A stretch of DNA of 64,000 nucleotides from Allodiplogaster sudhausi (Eukaryota > Nematoda > Chromadorea > Rhabditida > Diplogasteridae). The stretch is from contig CALZFC010000001.1 of the NCBI GenBank assembly GCA_945643635.1, positions 3,280,501-3,344,500 on the forward strand, read 5' to 3'. Below are positions 12,183-23,640 of the stretch, one piece after another. A model generated the notes under the pieces. The model ran no database searches, had not been told where the DNA came from, and saw only the letters and a program-made list of their open reading frames with translations. The position numbers were made by a program, and so were the translations under genes. Each line of letters starts with the position of its first letter. The first letter of the stretch is position 1.

Positions 12183-12816
12183 GAGAATACTGCCAACAGA
12201 AAATTGCAGTTATAATTTTAATGTGAACTCACAAGGGGAGTGAGAGATAGAGAGAGAGAGAAAGAAAGAGAGAATTTGGAGAGAAAGGATGAAAGAAAGA
12301 GAGAAATTTAAAGAAAGAGAACGAGAGAACCATCGAGGGAGACAGATGATGGACAGAAAGAGAAGAAGGTATAAGATGAGAGAATCTGTTTATGTGAGTA
12401 GTTTTAAATGCTCAAACGCTACAACGAACTCGATGTCCGTCCAAGGAGGAGTCTGACGAGTGAAATAGTGAAAACGCAAAACGAAACGAGCGAGGGCCAG
12501 TGAATAAATATTAATGGTATATACGGTCGCTTTGCGTCAAACGTCGATAATAATAAGAAGATGATAATAAGACAGACGCGTGAGACTTCAGAATGAAGGC
12601 ATTGATGACGGCTATAGCTTTCACAAGTTTACAGGAGTATTCTACAATCAAATTGTAACTTAAAATTGTCTTTATATCAGATTTAAAATGTATTGCATTT
12701 ATTGTTCGAAAACATTTCTTCTGAAAATGGATAAGAAAACAAACAGAGGTGAAAAGGCTAACCAACTGTAATTTAAGACAAGTTGAGACTCCAATTTTCA
12801 ACAACAAGAACATTTA
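12183..12816. other. Intergenic, GA-rich
   Basis: GAGA-type tract 12235-12365 and AT-rich DNA. No gene supported. Confidence 0.4.
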
Positions 12817-13538
12817 CCGTATTTTCTCTATTGGGATCAGAGGTGTAAAGTGGCCGGCCCAACTTTCCAGGGCCCGGGGCCGGGCCGGGCCGGGCCCATA
12901 AAAAGTTGGGCCGGCCCGCAGGCCCGATTGGGCCCGATAAGCACACAATGCCGTCCAGTCAGGACGATTGGTGGCATTGTAAAGTGCAAAACTTCCTTAA
13001 TTTGTTCATTTTCCCCCTAAAACTCTATTTTCTAAACATTAAAATTAATGTTCATACCACGAGCCTGAAAAAATTCTGAATTTCAAAACAATTTGTAACT
13101 CATCGGAATTTTTTCCGCAGAATTTTTTGAAAATCGGGCTCAAACGGGCCCACGGGACGGGCCGGGCCGGGCCCAAAATTCTAGGGCCCGGAAATGGATC
13201 GGGCCGGGCTGGCAGAGACCTTGGGCCCGACGGGCCGGGCCGGCCCAAAATTTTTGGGCCCGTTTACACCTCTGATTGGGATGCTCTCCCCAATGTAATG
13301 ATGGCAAAACCATTTAAGATATGTATGTGGCAAATTGGATATTACAGTGAAGATTAAATAGAATTCGAGCTCTGATTCTTACTTTTTGAAAACAAAATTT
13401 TGTTATCAAAATTTTTTATATCTCACATTGAAAAATAGTTCACCTCCCTCCAGTAGAACCCCTCCCTCTAATAGTACACATCCCCTGCAAGGGTATTGAA
13501 AAATAGAACCCCCAGGGGTACAAATAGAGAAAATAAGG
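12817..13538. mobile_element. TA-flanked MITE (family P) carrying a nested hAT element
   Basis: Terminal repeats CCGTATTTTCTCTATT (left) and CCTTATTTTCTCTATTTGTA (right, complement), flanked by TA at 12815-12816 and 13539-13540. The interior is homologous to 58016-58455, including the stretch with TAGAACCCCTCCCTCTAATA. Interrupted at 12838-13274 by the hAT element. The TA target suggests a Tc1/mariner-type mobiliser. Confidence 0.85.
12838..13274. mobile_element. Non-autonomous hAT element
   Basis: Terminal inverted repeats CAGAGGTGTAAA and TTTACACCTCTG, with a perfect 8-bp target duplication ATTGGGAT (12830-12837 and 13275-13282), the hallmark of hAT insertion. Both ends are packed with GGGCC/GGCCC repeats, making it far more GC-rich than the surroundings. 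No transposase. Confidence 0.93.
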
Positions 13539-13644
13539 TAATTTGAGAAGAAACAGTTTAAAAAATGAAAATAATTTAAAGAAAATAAAAAAAAAGAAGT
13601 CAAAAATTGTGAGCACGGTAGGGAGAAGACATTTATTTCCATGA

Positions 13645-14280
13645 TTAATTGTAACGTAAGAGCTCGCCCGTGTATTCGATTCGGTAGTCACGGGTGACGC
13701 TTAGCTGCTGTGGAAGACTCTCCCCGAAGACGGGATGGTGATAGGTGGCAGAAACGGTGATGTGGAGAGAAATGAGGAGAGAGCAATCGGTGGGAGGAGA
13801 GAGACAGGGTAAGTATCTAAGAGAGGAGTGTGATAGCGAAGTTTTGAGAAAGCAAAAGGTAGATAGAGAGAGATGCGTGTAAAATATTAGGAAAGAAAAG
13901 GAGACGAGTAATCAAGGAGCCGACTTACTTCTGGAATCCGGTGAGACGTACTTTGCCATGAAGTGCCGGCAGCTCGCCGCGACTATTCGCACACGACACG
14001 TCAAGCGAGATGAGGGACGCGTTGCCTGTCAGTGCGCTTCCCTCAACCGTCACTGTCGGGTAACCGAAGAACATGTCTGCCGTCTTTATTCCTGGATACG
14101 CCTGAAGATTGGTGATTGAGATAGAAGAGATGTAATGAGCTGGAGCAAGAAAAAATAATCAGGAAAGAACAATGAAAATACCCTAAAAATGAGCTTCATT
14201 TCGTCGTTTGGCAGCAGCTCAGCTTCGGTCGCTTTCGCAACCAGCTGAGACCCAGTGCGATCTTCAAGAGCCCAGGCGAA

Positions 14281-14320
<40 letters not shown>

Positions 14321-14821
14321 TACTAAACGAGATAAAGATGGAAAGGTATGCTTTAATGACACTGAGGAAGTCCGGAATTCCAGGGGTATTCTAGCAAGTA
14401 ACCTAACTATATGAACAGCAACAGAATTACCATATCTCATGATGACTGGATTTTGAGAGTTAGCGAGGAAGTAATCGTTAAAGAAGACGTACTCAGCGGA
14501 GAGAAAGCTCAAACCGACCATAGTCAACAGCACACCGCTGAAAAGCACTGCTTATGGATTTTCTGCTACATAACTTATAGTTTGACTGCGCTGGCAAATC
14601 TCATTTTTTTTTCTTTAAATTTAATAGATATTAGAAGAATGAGAAGATAAACGTGTTATGCATATATACTGAACGAACTTGCAAATCTTATCAAGTAGAG
14701 GATTCTCTTTCTTCTGTTCCTTTGATTGAAGCGGTGGCTCGGGCGCACGGGCATTGGAAGGTTTAGGAGCCGGTGGCGGAACCTTCGCTTCCCAGCCGAA
14801 CTCGACATCGACGTTCCCCAT
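13645..14821 (-). pseudogene. Family A copy A3
   Basis: E1 starts at ATG 14821 (MGNVDVEFGWEAKV) and is open to KICKFVQYM near 14660, a Pro/Lys-rich cytoplasmic segment. E2 about 14555-14431 keeps the membrane segment and NPVIMRYG at the donor, but an in-frame TAA lies just before it. E3 14270-14182, E4 14101-13929 and E5 13816-13645 are all open: SQLVAKAT, GYPTVTVEGSALTGNASL, the C-x(7)-C loop PCLSPPTDCSL and a TAA stop. The E3 acceptor is lost: the AG seen in sisters is GG, and the upstream sequence is a (TA)n run (14285-14320). Probably a pseudogene, or a very diverged gene with altered splicing. Function unknown. Confidence 0.65.
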
Positions 14822-14937
14822 GCCTCGTTGTAGCTCTTGTCTAGTTCGCGCAAGAAGCAGTTAAGTGGCTAAACGTTGCAAATGCCAGATAGTGTAAATA
14901 GCGCTGAAAAGGCCATTATCCAGTGTAATTTTCTTAA

Positions 14938-15133
14938 AGCATCGCTCCGGCGAATGTAGTGTAAATCAGAGGAAATTTTCCACCTTAATCTTCTCTCTTC
15001 TAAGTGCACTATTTTCACTCGCTCTCGCGTACAGTACTATGCACCTAGAGAAGGTCGAGAGATAATGGAAAGAAGAGAGAAAAGAAGGTGGAAATTTCTT
15101 CTGATATGCACACACATCCGCCGGAGCGAGCCT
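14938..15133. mobile_element. TTAA-flanked MITE, family T2
   Basis: 196 bp. Flanked by TTAA (14934-14937, 15134-15137). Ends AGCATCGCTCCGGCGAATGT and AGGCTCGCTCCGGCGGATGT (complement). The inner part is also palindromic (GGTGGAAATTTC with its complement). Related to 29081-29347. Confidence 0.82.
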
Positions 15134-15369
15134 TTAAGCAGCAGTACAGTTAATATTGATTAACCGAGAACGGATTAGGTCGTTTTTATGGTGACCTCAA
15201 ATATATATTGCTTAAGAAAACGCTACATACATACATATTACTAAAGGCTCATTAATTGAGGCCCACGGCGATTAATTAACATCTCGTTTTTTTAAAGCAC
15301 GAATCAGTTTGTCTAGTCGTCAAACATAGATCCGCTTGAATGACTTAATCTTATCATTTCAGAATTATA

Positions 15370-15525
15370 GTCATGTTAAATCTCACGGGTAGAGAATTAG
15401 CTGCAGTATATCTTATGTTAGTACCCTGCTATTTTGCAACGCCCTCTGGGGTCTAGAACAGGCGAGACTTTATAGGAGCGCTAGAGAGCGTACAGTAGTG
15501 CTAGAGAAAATAAGTATTCCATGGA
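15370..15525. mobile_element. Diverged relic of TTAA MITE family T1
   Basis: Shares the internal GGGTAGAGAATTAGCT segment and the right-end CCTTTAA with 5164-5432 and 19714-19988. The terminal repeats are largely lost. Confidence 0.45.
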
Positions 15526-15599
15526 TGACTCCTTTAAAAGTAAAAGCGGGCAATGCGAAGAGAAGTACAGATAGCTGACTGACCATCCTTTCGCCAGGC

Positions 15600-15760
15600 A
15601 AAGTCAATGTGCATTGCGAATGAGATGTGCCGATTGTGAGAAAACCGGCTCATCAACCAGTCTAATGAGGCGATGAGGCAGTTATGGGTTCATTCTCGTA
15701 ACAATTATTACCAAATATATCCGAGGGAATCATCACAGCTGCCAAAAGTCGCTCGCAAGT
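15600..15760 (-). other. Conserved block upstream of A3 (decayed E0 type)
   Basis: The minus strand has TGCCTCATCGCCTCATTAG and GGCACATCTC...CATTGACTTTGC, as in 1480-1690 and 12050-12182. The frame is broken by stops. Confidence 0.45.
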
Positions 15761-16379
15761 CGGGTAGGAAATTACAATGATACTTGACAAAATGAAATCG
15801 GACAATTAATTAGGTATAATATTCAAGTAACCATGAAACGACCATGGAAGACTACACCATGGATGAACTATAATGGCCCTGCCCATTACAAGAGAATAGT
15901 CGTCAACATTTTACAAATTAGTGAAATTTAGCTTAAAAATACCCGCTCGCTGTCATCAAGAAAGGTGGAGACGCATGTAAACACCTCAGGGGCTACCTCT
16001 CAGATGGCTGCCAATACTAGGGATGTTCAAAAGCAGGCTCGGCTCAGTACCGCTGTTATCTCAAGACGTCCTCTCTAACGGCAACATCCTGGCGGCTCCT
16101 TAGTCCTTCCTTCCTCACTATCTTCATCTCCACCATAAGAAGATACGTGTGTCTCCGCACATGATTACGTCACCATAATGTTGGGGACGGCGAAGGGTTC
16201 TGATAGTACGCAGAGCGAATGTGCCGGGGAAAAGTGGGCTATAGACGAATTGAAACGAACTCTCATCCTAATAATATCCTGATCAATTTTAGTTTTTTTC
16301 TTGCCATTAAGAAATATGAGACATGAATGAGAAAAAAAAGCACTGAAAAGAAGAAATGTATCGAGGCATAAAGGATAAT

Positions 16380-16920
16380 GGAATGAAGCAATCATGCATC
16401 TTCTTCCCTTATACTTGCCTATTATATTCTCGCGTGTTCCCTCACTCCCTCTCTTTTTCTCTCCTTCTCTCATCACTCTCTTTCCCCTTTATCTCCATCT
16501 CTCCTTCATTCCTCCCCCATTCTCTCTTCCTCCATCTCTAAATCCATTGCACTTGCGATTTGCGTTACTATCGTGATATTGATCAAGACCTCTCGTTACT
16601 CACATCTGCCTCTGCAGCTGTCTTTGGAACTATAAGCGATGGGAGCGAGTAGAGACAACAGTAGCAGAGTAAAGATGCTCATTTGAGTACAAGAAGGCAA
16701 GATTACATGCATCTTGCACAATCAAATCATGCACTCTATCTTCACTTTTTATCCTACTCTTTCGCTCCCGCTCTCTCTCTATCTCTCTCTCTCTTCCTCT
16801 TTCTCCCTAATTTCACTTCCTTACTCCCTCACTCCTTCCCATTTTTTCTTTCTGATCATCATCTTTGCGAAATCATGTATCATGCATTCCTCCAATCATA
16901 AGTCACAAATTCCCTTATTA
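16380..16920. repeat. Pyrimidine-rich block duplicated at 27990-28400
   Basis: Two long CT-rich stretches around a conserved core (CTCTGCAGCTGTC, GGCTCATTTGAGTACAAGAA-like, CATCTTGCACAAT-AAATCATGC). The same order and spacing recur at 27990-28400. ORFs here are low-complexity translations. Role unknown; each block lies upstream of a minus-strand family A copy (A3 and A5). Confidence 0.5.
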
Positions 16921-16929
16921 CTTTAAATA

Positions 16930-17240
16930 TCTTCTAAACATAGCAAGAAAGGGAGGGTCGGAGAGAAAGGAGGAGAAAACGCGACAAAGAGATGAGAAAA
17001 TGAGAGAATCGGAGAGAGGGAGATAGAGCAAGAGAGAAAGAGCGAGAGCAAAAGGATGCGACTAACAAGTAAGAAGTCAATATGATTATACTCGCCAAGG
17101 ACGTTTTAGACATCTTTTCGCTTAATGGTCTTCAATTTATATTTTATATACGTACATACAACTTGGCGATTATCACTGCTTTATTATTATCATCCAATTG
17201 CTGGATTAAATTATATTTATACAATAATTGTAAGTGTATC
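16930..17240. repeat. Block shared with 43750-44080 and 35520-35600
   Basis: A GAGA-rich lead-in is followed by GATTATACTCGCCAAGG..., ...GATTATCACTGCTTTATTAT and ATCCAATTGCTGGATTAAA. Similar sequences stand just 3' of UGT-A (GATTATGCTGGCCGAAG...) and next to the UGT relic at 35.6 kb. This suggests duplicated flanking DNA shared by the two gene clusters. Confidence 0.45.
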
Positions 17241-17580
17241 CAGGGGTAGAGCAGACAGAGATCATGAAATCAAAAGAACTCCACTCACATCAAATTGCCG
17301 CATTGTCAGAATTGAAAGAGAAATTCTTCTGAAGAAGGAAGAAGCAAGGACGAAGGTGGAAAACAAAACTCTTAACAATTTCGTTATCTAAGCGGAAAGT
17401 TGAGATTCGTTTGAAGAATTCTTGGAAAACAATAACAATACTTTTCAATTATGTAATGGTAGATAAGTAAAAAAAGTATGCTTAATGAAGATTAAATTTA
17501 GAAGAAGAAAAATATTGAGAGTACGGTATAAAGGAAGAAGATATTGATAGGTAGCTGATTAATTGGCAGGCATAACTTAG

Positions 17581-18113
17581 TTAGCCCGGGAATTCGATTC
17601 GGTACTGGCGGGTGACATTCAGCGGCAGCGGACTACTCGAGCAGAAGATGGGATGGTGATAGGTGGCAGAGAAAGCGAAGTGAAGAGATAGCAGGAGAGA
17701 GCAATCGGCGGAGTGTGAAAGGCATGGAAGGTAACTGAGACAGAAAGGCAAGAGAGAATGACATTGAGAGAGCGAGAGAGAAAGCGAGTGTAAAATAGAA
17801 GGAAAGAAAAGGAGAGAAGGAGAGGAGTGATCGAGGAGCCGACTTACGTCTGGAATTCTTTGTGACGGATTTTTTCCATGAAGTGCAGGAAGTTTATCGT
17901 GAATAGGCGCAAGCGACTCTTCGAGCGAGATGAGCGACGCGTTGCGTGTCAGCGAGCTTCCCTCAACTGTCACTGTCGGATATCCGAGAAAAATTTGGAC
18001 ACTGCTCCGTATTCCTGGATCTGCCTGAAAAGTATGATAGATATAGAAAAGATGCAATGTATTGTTTCGGGTTTGTACAAAATATAGAGGAGGCTAATAT
18101 AATAAAATAAATA

Positions 18114-18154
<41 letters not shown>

Positions 18155-18485
18155 TAAAAAAAGTAATAATACCGTAAATATGAGGTTAAATTCGTCGTTC
18201 GGCAGCTGCTCAAATTGGATTACTTTCGCGACCAGCTGAGAGCTAGCGAGACCTACAAGAGTTAGGGCGAATACTTTAGAGAAGGATCTATGAATATATA
18301 TAGAATATATGAAATATGTATATACATGAGTATATATATATATATTTACTATATACATACATATATTTACTCGCTCTCAATGTTTTAAATGGAATTCCAT
18401 CTCTCTCACAATGTGAGTGACAATTCAAGTTGCAATATGATGAATTGGAAACAAACGTCCGGTAAAAGAGAGATGGAGAGTGAAG

Positions 18486-18524
<39 letters not shown>

Positions 18525-19262
18525 TTTATAGAGAAGAAAGAGAATGAGACACAGCAACACACAGAAAAGGGAGTTTCGTCCGATATCGCGATGCGATCGC
18601 ATTGGGATCTGGAAGTAGAATGAGAGAGAGAAAGACATTTTCATCCGACTGGAACCGAAAATATGCCTTCATCGTAGATGGAAGAACGAGAGAGTTTATA
18701 GAGAATCAGAGAGAAAGAAAGAGAGATTTAAGAAAATATACAAGTGCAGACGTACCACATGCATAGATGGCCGGCTTAAACGAGAACATAAATAAGAGAT
18801 CGTAGAAGAAGGATTGGATCAGCCACATAAAGCCTAATGCCAGAATCACCAGCAGATAACTAAAATACAATATGATCGCTCCATGTTGATTTTGTAGGCC
18901 ATGGGCCTTAAACTCCAGAAATTTCATTCTGACGAGAACTCCTTCAAAATTAATTGTGTATGTGTGTTTGCTGTGTGTGTGGATAGTCAAAGTGATTTGA
19001 AAGGCAAAAAAAAAGAATGTCAAAATAAAAAAGAAGCTCTGCATATACTGAACGAACGCTAGAGCCTTGTCATTTTCAGAAGACTCTTTCGGTCCATCGT
19101 TGGGCTGCAGCGCTCGAACTGTTGCCCATGTTAGAGCCGGTGCCTGACATGGCGGACGTATTCGAGGCGGCGGCTGACATGGTGAACGTATTTGAAGCGG
19201 CGGGGCGGCGGCGGCGGCAGCTTTTGCAATGGATCGGGAAGCTTCGGCGCTTCCGTGGAGCA
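17581..19262 (-). pseudogene. Family A copy A4, longest N-terminal reading frame
   Basis: An ATG at 19290-19270 gives MGKIYGNCSTEAPKLP, but the frame needed for the FVQYM end is shifted within a Pro/Ala-rich tandem repeat (about 19130-19210). From FVQYM a single frame runs 19044-18756 through two hydrophobic stretches (SFFFILTFFFFAFQI and LLVILALGFMWLI) to PAIYACG at the donor. E3 18273-18173, E4 18024-17848 and E5 17734-17581 follow. E4 is 177 nt instead of 176 because of one extra A in an A6 run near its 3' end; removing it would restore the family frame. E5 keeps both Cys but stops about 8 codons early. A single homopolymer shift could also be a sequencing error, so this copy may be closest to functional. 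Function unknown. Confidence 0.62.
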
Positions 19263-19539
19263 GTTACCATAGATCTTCCCCATAGTGCAAATTCGTGCTG
19301 CAAACGAAGTGCAAATTCGCGCTGCAAACGAAGCTCGCCATGTAAAATAACCAGAGCAATTCTTTTATGGTTAGATAATGTGTAATACAGGAAATATGGG
19401 ATATACCGAGACTGAAAGAGCATTTTAGGTCTGATTTAAGGAACTTCAAATATTGTATGTACCGCATTTTTTAAATAGAACCACGGTACTACAAATTTTT
19501 TCAGTACCCCTTGCGAAGCAGGGCATTATTAGAGAGAAG

Positions 19540-19709
19540 GTGTTTGTCATGGAAATCATTTGTATAACCTCGTTCCCTTCTTATATTCACATCCCCAAGA
19601 ACTCATACGTCACTCACAACCTTGTTCTCATCTTCTTGCGGCAATTCTTCCCGCTTTCAACTTGTTTTTCCCAACATCCCCCCCCCCACCTGTGTCTAGC
19701 AGAGTGTTG
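19540..19709. repeat. Direct repeat, left copy (filled site)
   Basis: Similar to 21150-21327 (CGTTCCCTTCTTA-ATTC, CCCCAAGAACT-ATACGTCAC, TTCAACTTGTTTTTCCCA). Continues after the MITE at 19993-20075 (GACCCGGTATGA, CGACAACACTAGACCTT), matching 21330-21425. Confidence 0.75.
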
Positions 19710-19713
19710 TTAA

Positions 19714-19988
19714 AGGAGGTATCCGGCGAATAATTAACATGTCTTTTTTCTGTATGTATAAGCTCATCTTGGCGCAAAACATACATACAGAAAGTTTGAG
19801 CGATTTTCTCCCATTATATTCTGAGCAATAGTAACGTGAAAAATAGCGGGTAGAGAATTAGCTACGGTAGGTCAGAGCCACCCTCCTATTTCACAAGCTC
19901 TCTCGACCGAGCGACAGGCAACTTTATGAGCGCGCGCATTCAAACTGGTTCTCTAGCGTTACTGCATAATTATTCGCCGGATACTTCC
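19714..19988. mobile_element. TTAA-flanked MITE, family T1
   Basis: 275 bp. TTAA at 19710-19713 and 19989-19992. Ends AGGAGGTATCCGGCGAATAA and AGGAAGTATCCGGCGAATAA (complement). The paralogous site near 21325 has no insertion and reads TTAT at the target. Confidence 0.9.
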
Positions 19989-20418
19989 TTTAAGACCCGG
20001 TATGAAACCGAATCTAGGTTGCTGCGACAACACTAGACCTTGTGTCAATAGCGTACTTTGCTGGCTTAGACACAAGTTTGAGGTGTCTCTCTTTCTACTT
20101 CTCTAATCTTCTCGATTTCTAATTGCTAAATTCTCATGACTAAATATTAACTTATCCCATAATGCTTCATTCCGTCGCACTTTCTTTCTCCTTCTCTAAT
20201 TCTCTCGATTGCTCATAGTTATCCTACGCAGAATGTCCAGACAATTTAATCGCTGAATTTCATGTTATATGTTATTTATGTATAAATACAATTGTATGAT
20301 AAAGCATTCCACTATTCAAGAATCGAAAGCACAAACGTCCCCCCCTCTCCAAAATCGAAAGCTAAGATGCCCCCCATTGCGAAAATCGAAAGCTAAGAAC
20401 CAAGTAATTAATCGAAAG

Positions 20419-20989
20419 CTAAGGCTCGCAACCACGAACCGGGAACCAGAGGAGCTGAGCCGAGTTGATACACTGTTTTTGCTGACAATGAGAAAGCAAA
20501 ACTGTTGTTTCGGATAAGGTTCTTTCCGCTGTAAGGCTCTTCCGCTCTGCACGACTATCCTCTGATGAAGAGAATACGTTAGTTTTGCGGGAACCTTCAA
20601 TGTGGCGCATCATCACTGTGGAGCGGCGCAGTGGTATGAGCGCACCCGTTGAAGCATATCGCCAAACCGCAGCGAGCCAGCCCCACATCAAGGCATCGTG
20701 GACCAGCAATGTATTCCTTGCTCGAATCCATGCGATCACAAGTGACACGTTGATTGAGGCTCTTGAGTCGCTTCACAGCTGAAACCTTGTGGATCAGCTT
20801 TCCAAATGGGGCATCTTTATCATCCCCATTTGTCGACAGCTGTCTGCTCATCTCCAACTGTTTTTGAATCAATTTTTCAAGCGAGGTGCGGCACCACAAT
20901 GAACCGGAGCAACGACTTGTCGATTGAGAAGTCCTCGCAGTAACCGGGCATTGACGATTAACCGAGAACCCGTTTTCTAAGGAGGCCAT
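20419..20989 (-). pseudogene. Possible transposase or TE-derived ORF relic
   Basis: Two overlapping frames (20989-20597 and 20748-20419). The first has ENGFSVNRQ..., LEKLIQKQLEMSRQL and SLNQRVTCDRM. The pattern NGFSVN...QRVTCD is reminiscent of C-terminal segments of TE-encoded proteins in invertebrates. It lies between the two arms of the 19.5/21.2 kb direct repeat, so it could be the body of one element with the repeats as its long ends. Family not established. Confidence 0.3.
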
Positions 20990-21149
20990 AATAGCACTTT
21001 CGCTAGAGTTGTTTCATGTATTTTTCATCACTTTCTCGGTCTTCGTCTACATCATTGCCACACTTCTTGGCACATATAGGAGCCATGCTCGTCGAGTGAC
21101 CGACACCCCCAAGCTCTTTCTTTGTCACTGTCGGGGCTCCAGCTTTTGC

Positions 21150-21430
21150 GCAAGGAGGAATGTCAAGGAAATCCGTTCTATAGCATCGTTCCCTTCTTAC
21201 ATTCCCTTCCCCAAGAACTGATACGTCACCCACAAACATATTCTCATCTTCTTGTGACAATTCCTCCCCCTTTCAACTTGTTTTTCCCATCATGCCCCTC
21301 CACCTTTCTCCAGCAGAATGTTGTTATGACCCGGTATGATCTACATAGGTTGCCACGACAACACTAGACCTTACGCCAATCGCGCGCGTTGCTGGTTTAG
21401 ACACCCAAATTTGATTTGAGGTGTCGGAGA
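21150..21430. repeat. Direct repeat, right copy (empty site)
   Basis: Same sequence as 19540-19709 plus 19993-20075 but uninterrupted, crossing TTGTTATGACCCGG where the left copy holds the T1 MITE. Confidence 0.75.
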
Positions 21431-21780
21431 ATAAACAAGTCTCTTCCATCTCGGCCCACGCAACACAGGATCCGCACCGAGGGATCTCCGGGGCACGACC
21501 GTGCCGCCTCTACTGAGGGTAGTAGGAAGAGCAAGAGGAGAGCCTCTGACTGTGCGCAACAGGGCAACCTTTGCCGAGAGGGGCAGAGAAGGGTAAGGGC
21601 TGACAATGAGACGCAGGCCGGGCGCAACAGCGCACCACTGGTGATTGTGAAGGCAGCAGAGAAAAACGAAGACCGTGGTTGAACCCCACAGCTGGTGCGA
21701 GTTCACGCTGGAGGGAAGAGGGAACCGAGGTGACCCATGGCCTAGACGGAAGCATACACACGTCCGCTCCTCGGTCACAT
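21431..21780. other. GC-richer stretch, no supported gene
   Basis: Open frames exist on both strands, as expected from the composition. None shows a domain or exon signals that I trust. Confidence 0.35.
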
Positions 21781-21794
21781 CCGTTGACTTTTCG

Positions 21795-22112
21795 TCACAG
21801 GTTCTACTAGAGGGGGGAGGGGTACTATGTTTCAATATACACCAAATGTTTGATAACAAATTTTTTTCTAAAAAAAAAAGAATACTAAATAGACTGTAAT
21901 GTAATCATCGCTGGAATATCCGTTTCACCGCCACTTTTGAATAATTCACAGTAATGAGAATCCCATGTACCCAGGATTCATTTGACGTACGTCTCAATAT
22001 GAGTATGGGGACACTATTTGAAAGTTTCAATGACATTATCAAAGGGGTACTATTAGAAGGGGGGGGGGGGGTCCTAATAAAGGGGTGGTTCTAATAAAGA
22101 AAATACGGAATA
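21795..22112. mobile_element. Relic of TA-flanked MITE family P, inverted
   Basis: Contains TTCTACTAGAGGGGGGAGGG, a GATAACAAA...TCTTTTTT-like core, GGGGTACTATTAGAAGGGG and a right end TAAAGAAAATACGGAATAA, matching the complement of the 58016-58455 element. The left terminal repeat is not preserved. Confidence 0.65.
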
Positions 22113-23580
22113 AAGAGGCACATGATTTTTCAAAACCGTTAAAAAATCAGCTCAATATTACTTGGGGGACAGTGAAGTGCGAGAAATTTATAATTATACA
22201 AATAATTATAGAATATTGCGGAATTTACATATGAAAATGGGTTTCAAGAGTGTTCATGCAGTAGCAATGTGGGCAGGCACACAGTAAGGCGATGGACGCT
22301 AGGTTAGATGATTGGTCGTGTCAAATGCAGTTCGGGTGGTCTGGAGCTCCATCGTCATTAATTTTTCATAAATTTGATTTGTGATCAAAATTTATCAATT
22401 TGTTTTGAAAAAAATTGCCCATTCAATTCCCAATAGCTTTGCGTTTACGTTCATTTCATAGGCGATGAGAAGTGAGCAATACAAGTAAAATAATTAAAAT
22501 ATTACCAAATTTTCAAATGCATACCCCACTGACTTGATAAAAAAACACAAGAATTGAATGCTTCTTCAATAGAACTTTAATTTCATATATGTACGATGTT
22601 AATACCACCGTCCAACTAAAGTAAATTTCACGTACCACATGATCACATTTATTCCACACTGACTTAGCAAAGCCCTTAATAATTAAAATAACAAGAATTG
22701 CTTCGATAAAATCCACTTCCTTTTGTTAAAAATATTTTATTTACACAAAGGATGACGGCAACACTCCAAGCGAAATGTGCGTCTTTCTACCCTCGATTAA
22801 TGACAAATATGGACTGAATACACAAAACAAAGCACACAAGCCGAGTAGGAAAAGTTGAAAAACAAAAATGAAGAAGCAGGAAAAAACAAAAGCTATAAGA
22901 ACGCTTTACCTGGATATATATACTTGAGCCAGCGGCCGTTAAATAGTTTTAATTGCGTTTTTATTGGGTAATGTGTATCGCCCGAGCAGCAGTATTGTGC
23001 CAATATGCAAATCATTCTGGTTCCCTAACTAAATACTGCTTTACTCAAAGTTACATAGTACTAATGTAGTCGCAAAGTCAAAGTCTTATTGCAACAAATG
23101 AGCAACATGATTGGAAGTAAACTCAGTTTTACTTTTTTTTAGCCGAATGCCTGTAACATTGTGTACAGTAACAAAAGTAAATAATTACCGAATGGTATAT
23201 ATATTTTCTTGTTTAACAACAGCATTTGTTGCCAGCGAATAAAAATAAACTTGTACATATGTCTTCTGAGGCAGTGTAATGCCAATGACAAAAAACCAAA
23301 TGACAAGTCTAGCTTTCAGAACAAGAAGTATCGCTTGCAATGTAGAATGGGGGAAAGCAAATTTAGTACTTTAAACATTGTTTCTGTGATTAACCATCAA
23401 AGAACTGAAGGTAACCACGTGAAATAGTAAACCAGCAATGACAACGCGCTCTGGAGAAAAAAAGCATATCCAAACAAGCGTCAGCTGTGCATCCTCACCT
23501 ACCGTACATTTTAGAATGCATAAATGGTTTTCCATTCGAGATCTTTGTATGTTTGAATGGATATTACTCTATTTTTCGGA
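22113..23580. other. AT-rich intergenic DNA
   Basis: Only weak coding hints. A minus-strand frame 22716-22513 starts MDFIEAILVILIIKGF and reaches a GTACGTG donor-like site at 22635, in the position typical of family A E2. It is too diverged to call. Confidence 0.3.
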
Positions 23581-23586
23581 ATTCCT

Positions 23587-23640
23587 TTAAAGGAGGACGA
23601 TCATGGAAATATTATTGTTGCAAGCTCGAATTGCGTTCTC
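23587..23640. mobile_element. Single end of TTAA MITE family T3
   Basis: CCTTTAAAGGAGGACGATCA followed by a GCTCGAATTGCGTTC stretch, as at 51670-51866 (both ends) and 37542-37600 (single end). Its partner end was not found. Confidence 0.55.

Noticed and set aside
21371..21859. 162-codon minus-strand ORF in a GC-rich stretch
   Set aside because: Both strands are open from composition. No domain, no exon signals, and it overlaps a MITE relic.
22513..22716. Tenth family A membrane exon
   Set aside because: Hydrophobic frame with a GTACGTG donor-like site, but none of the family motifs.
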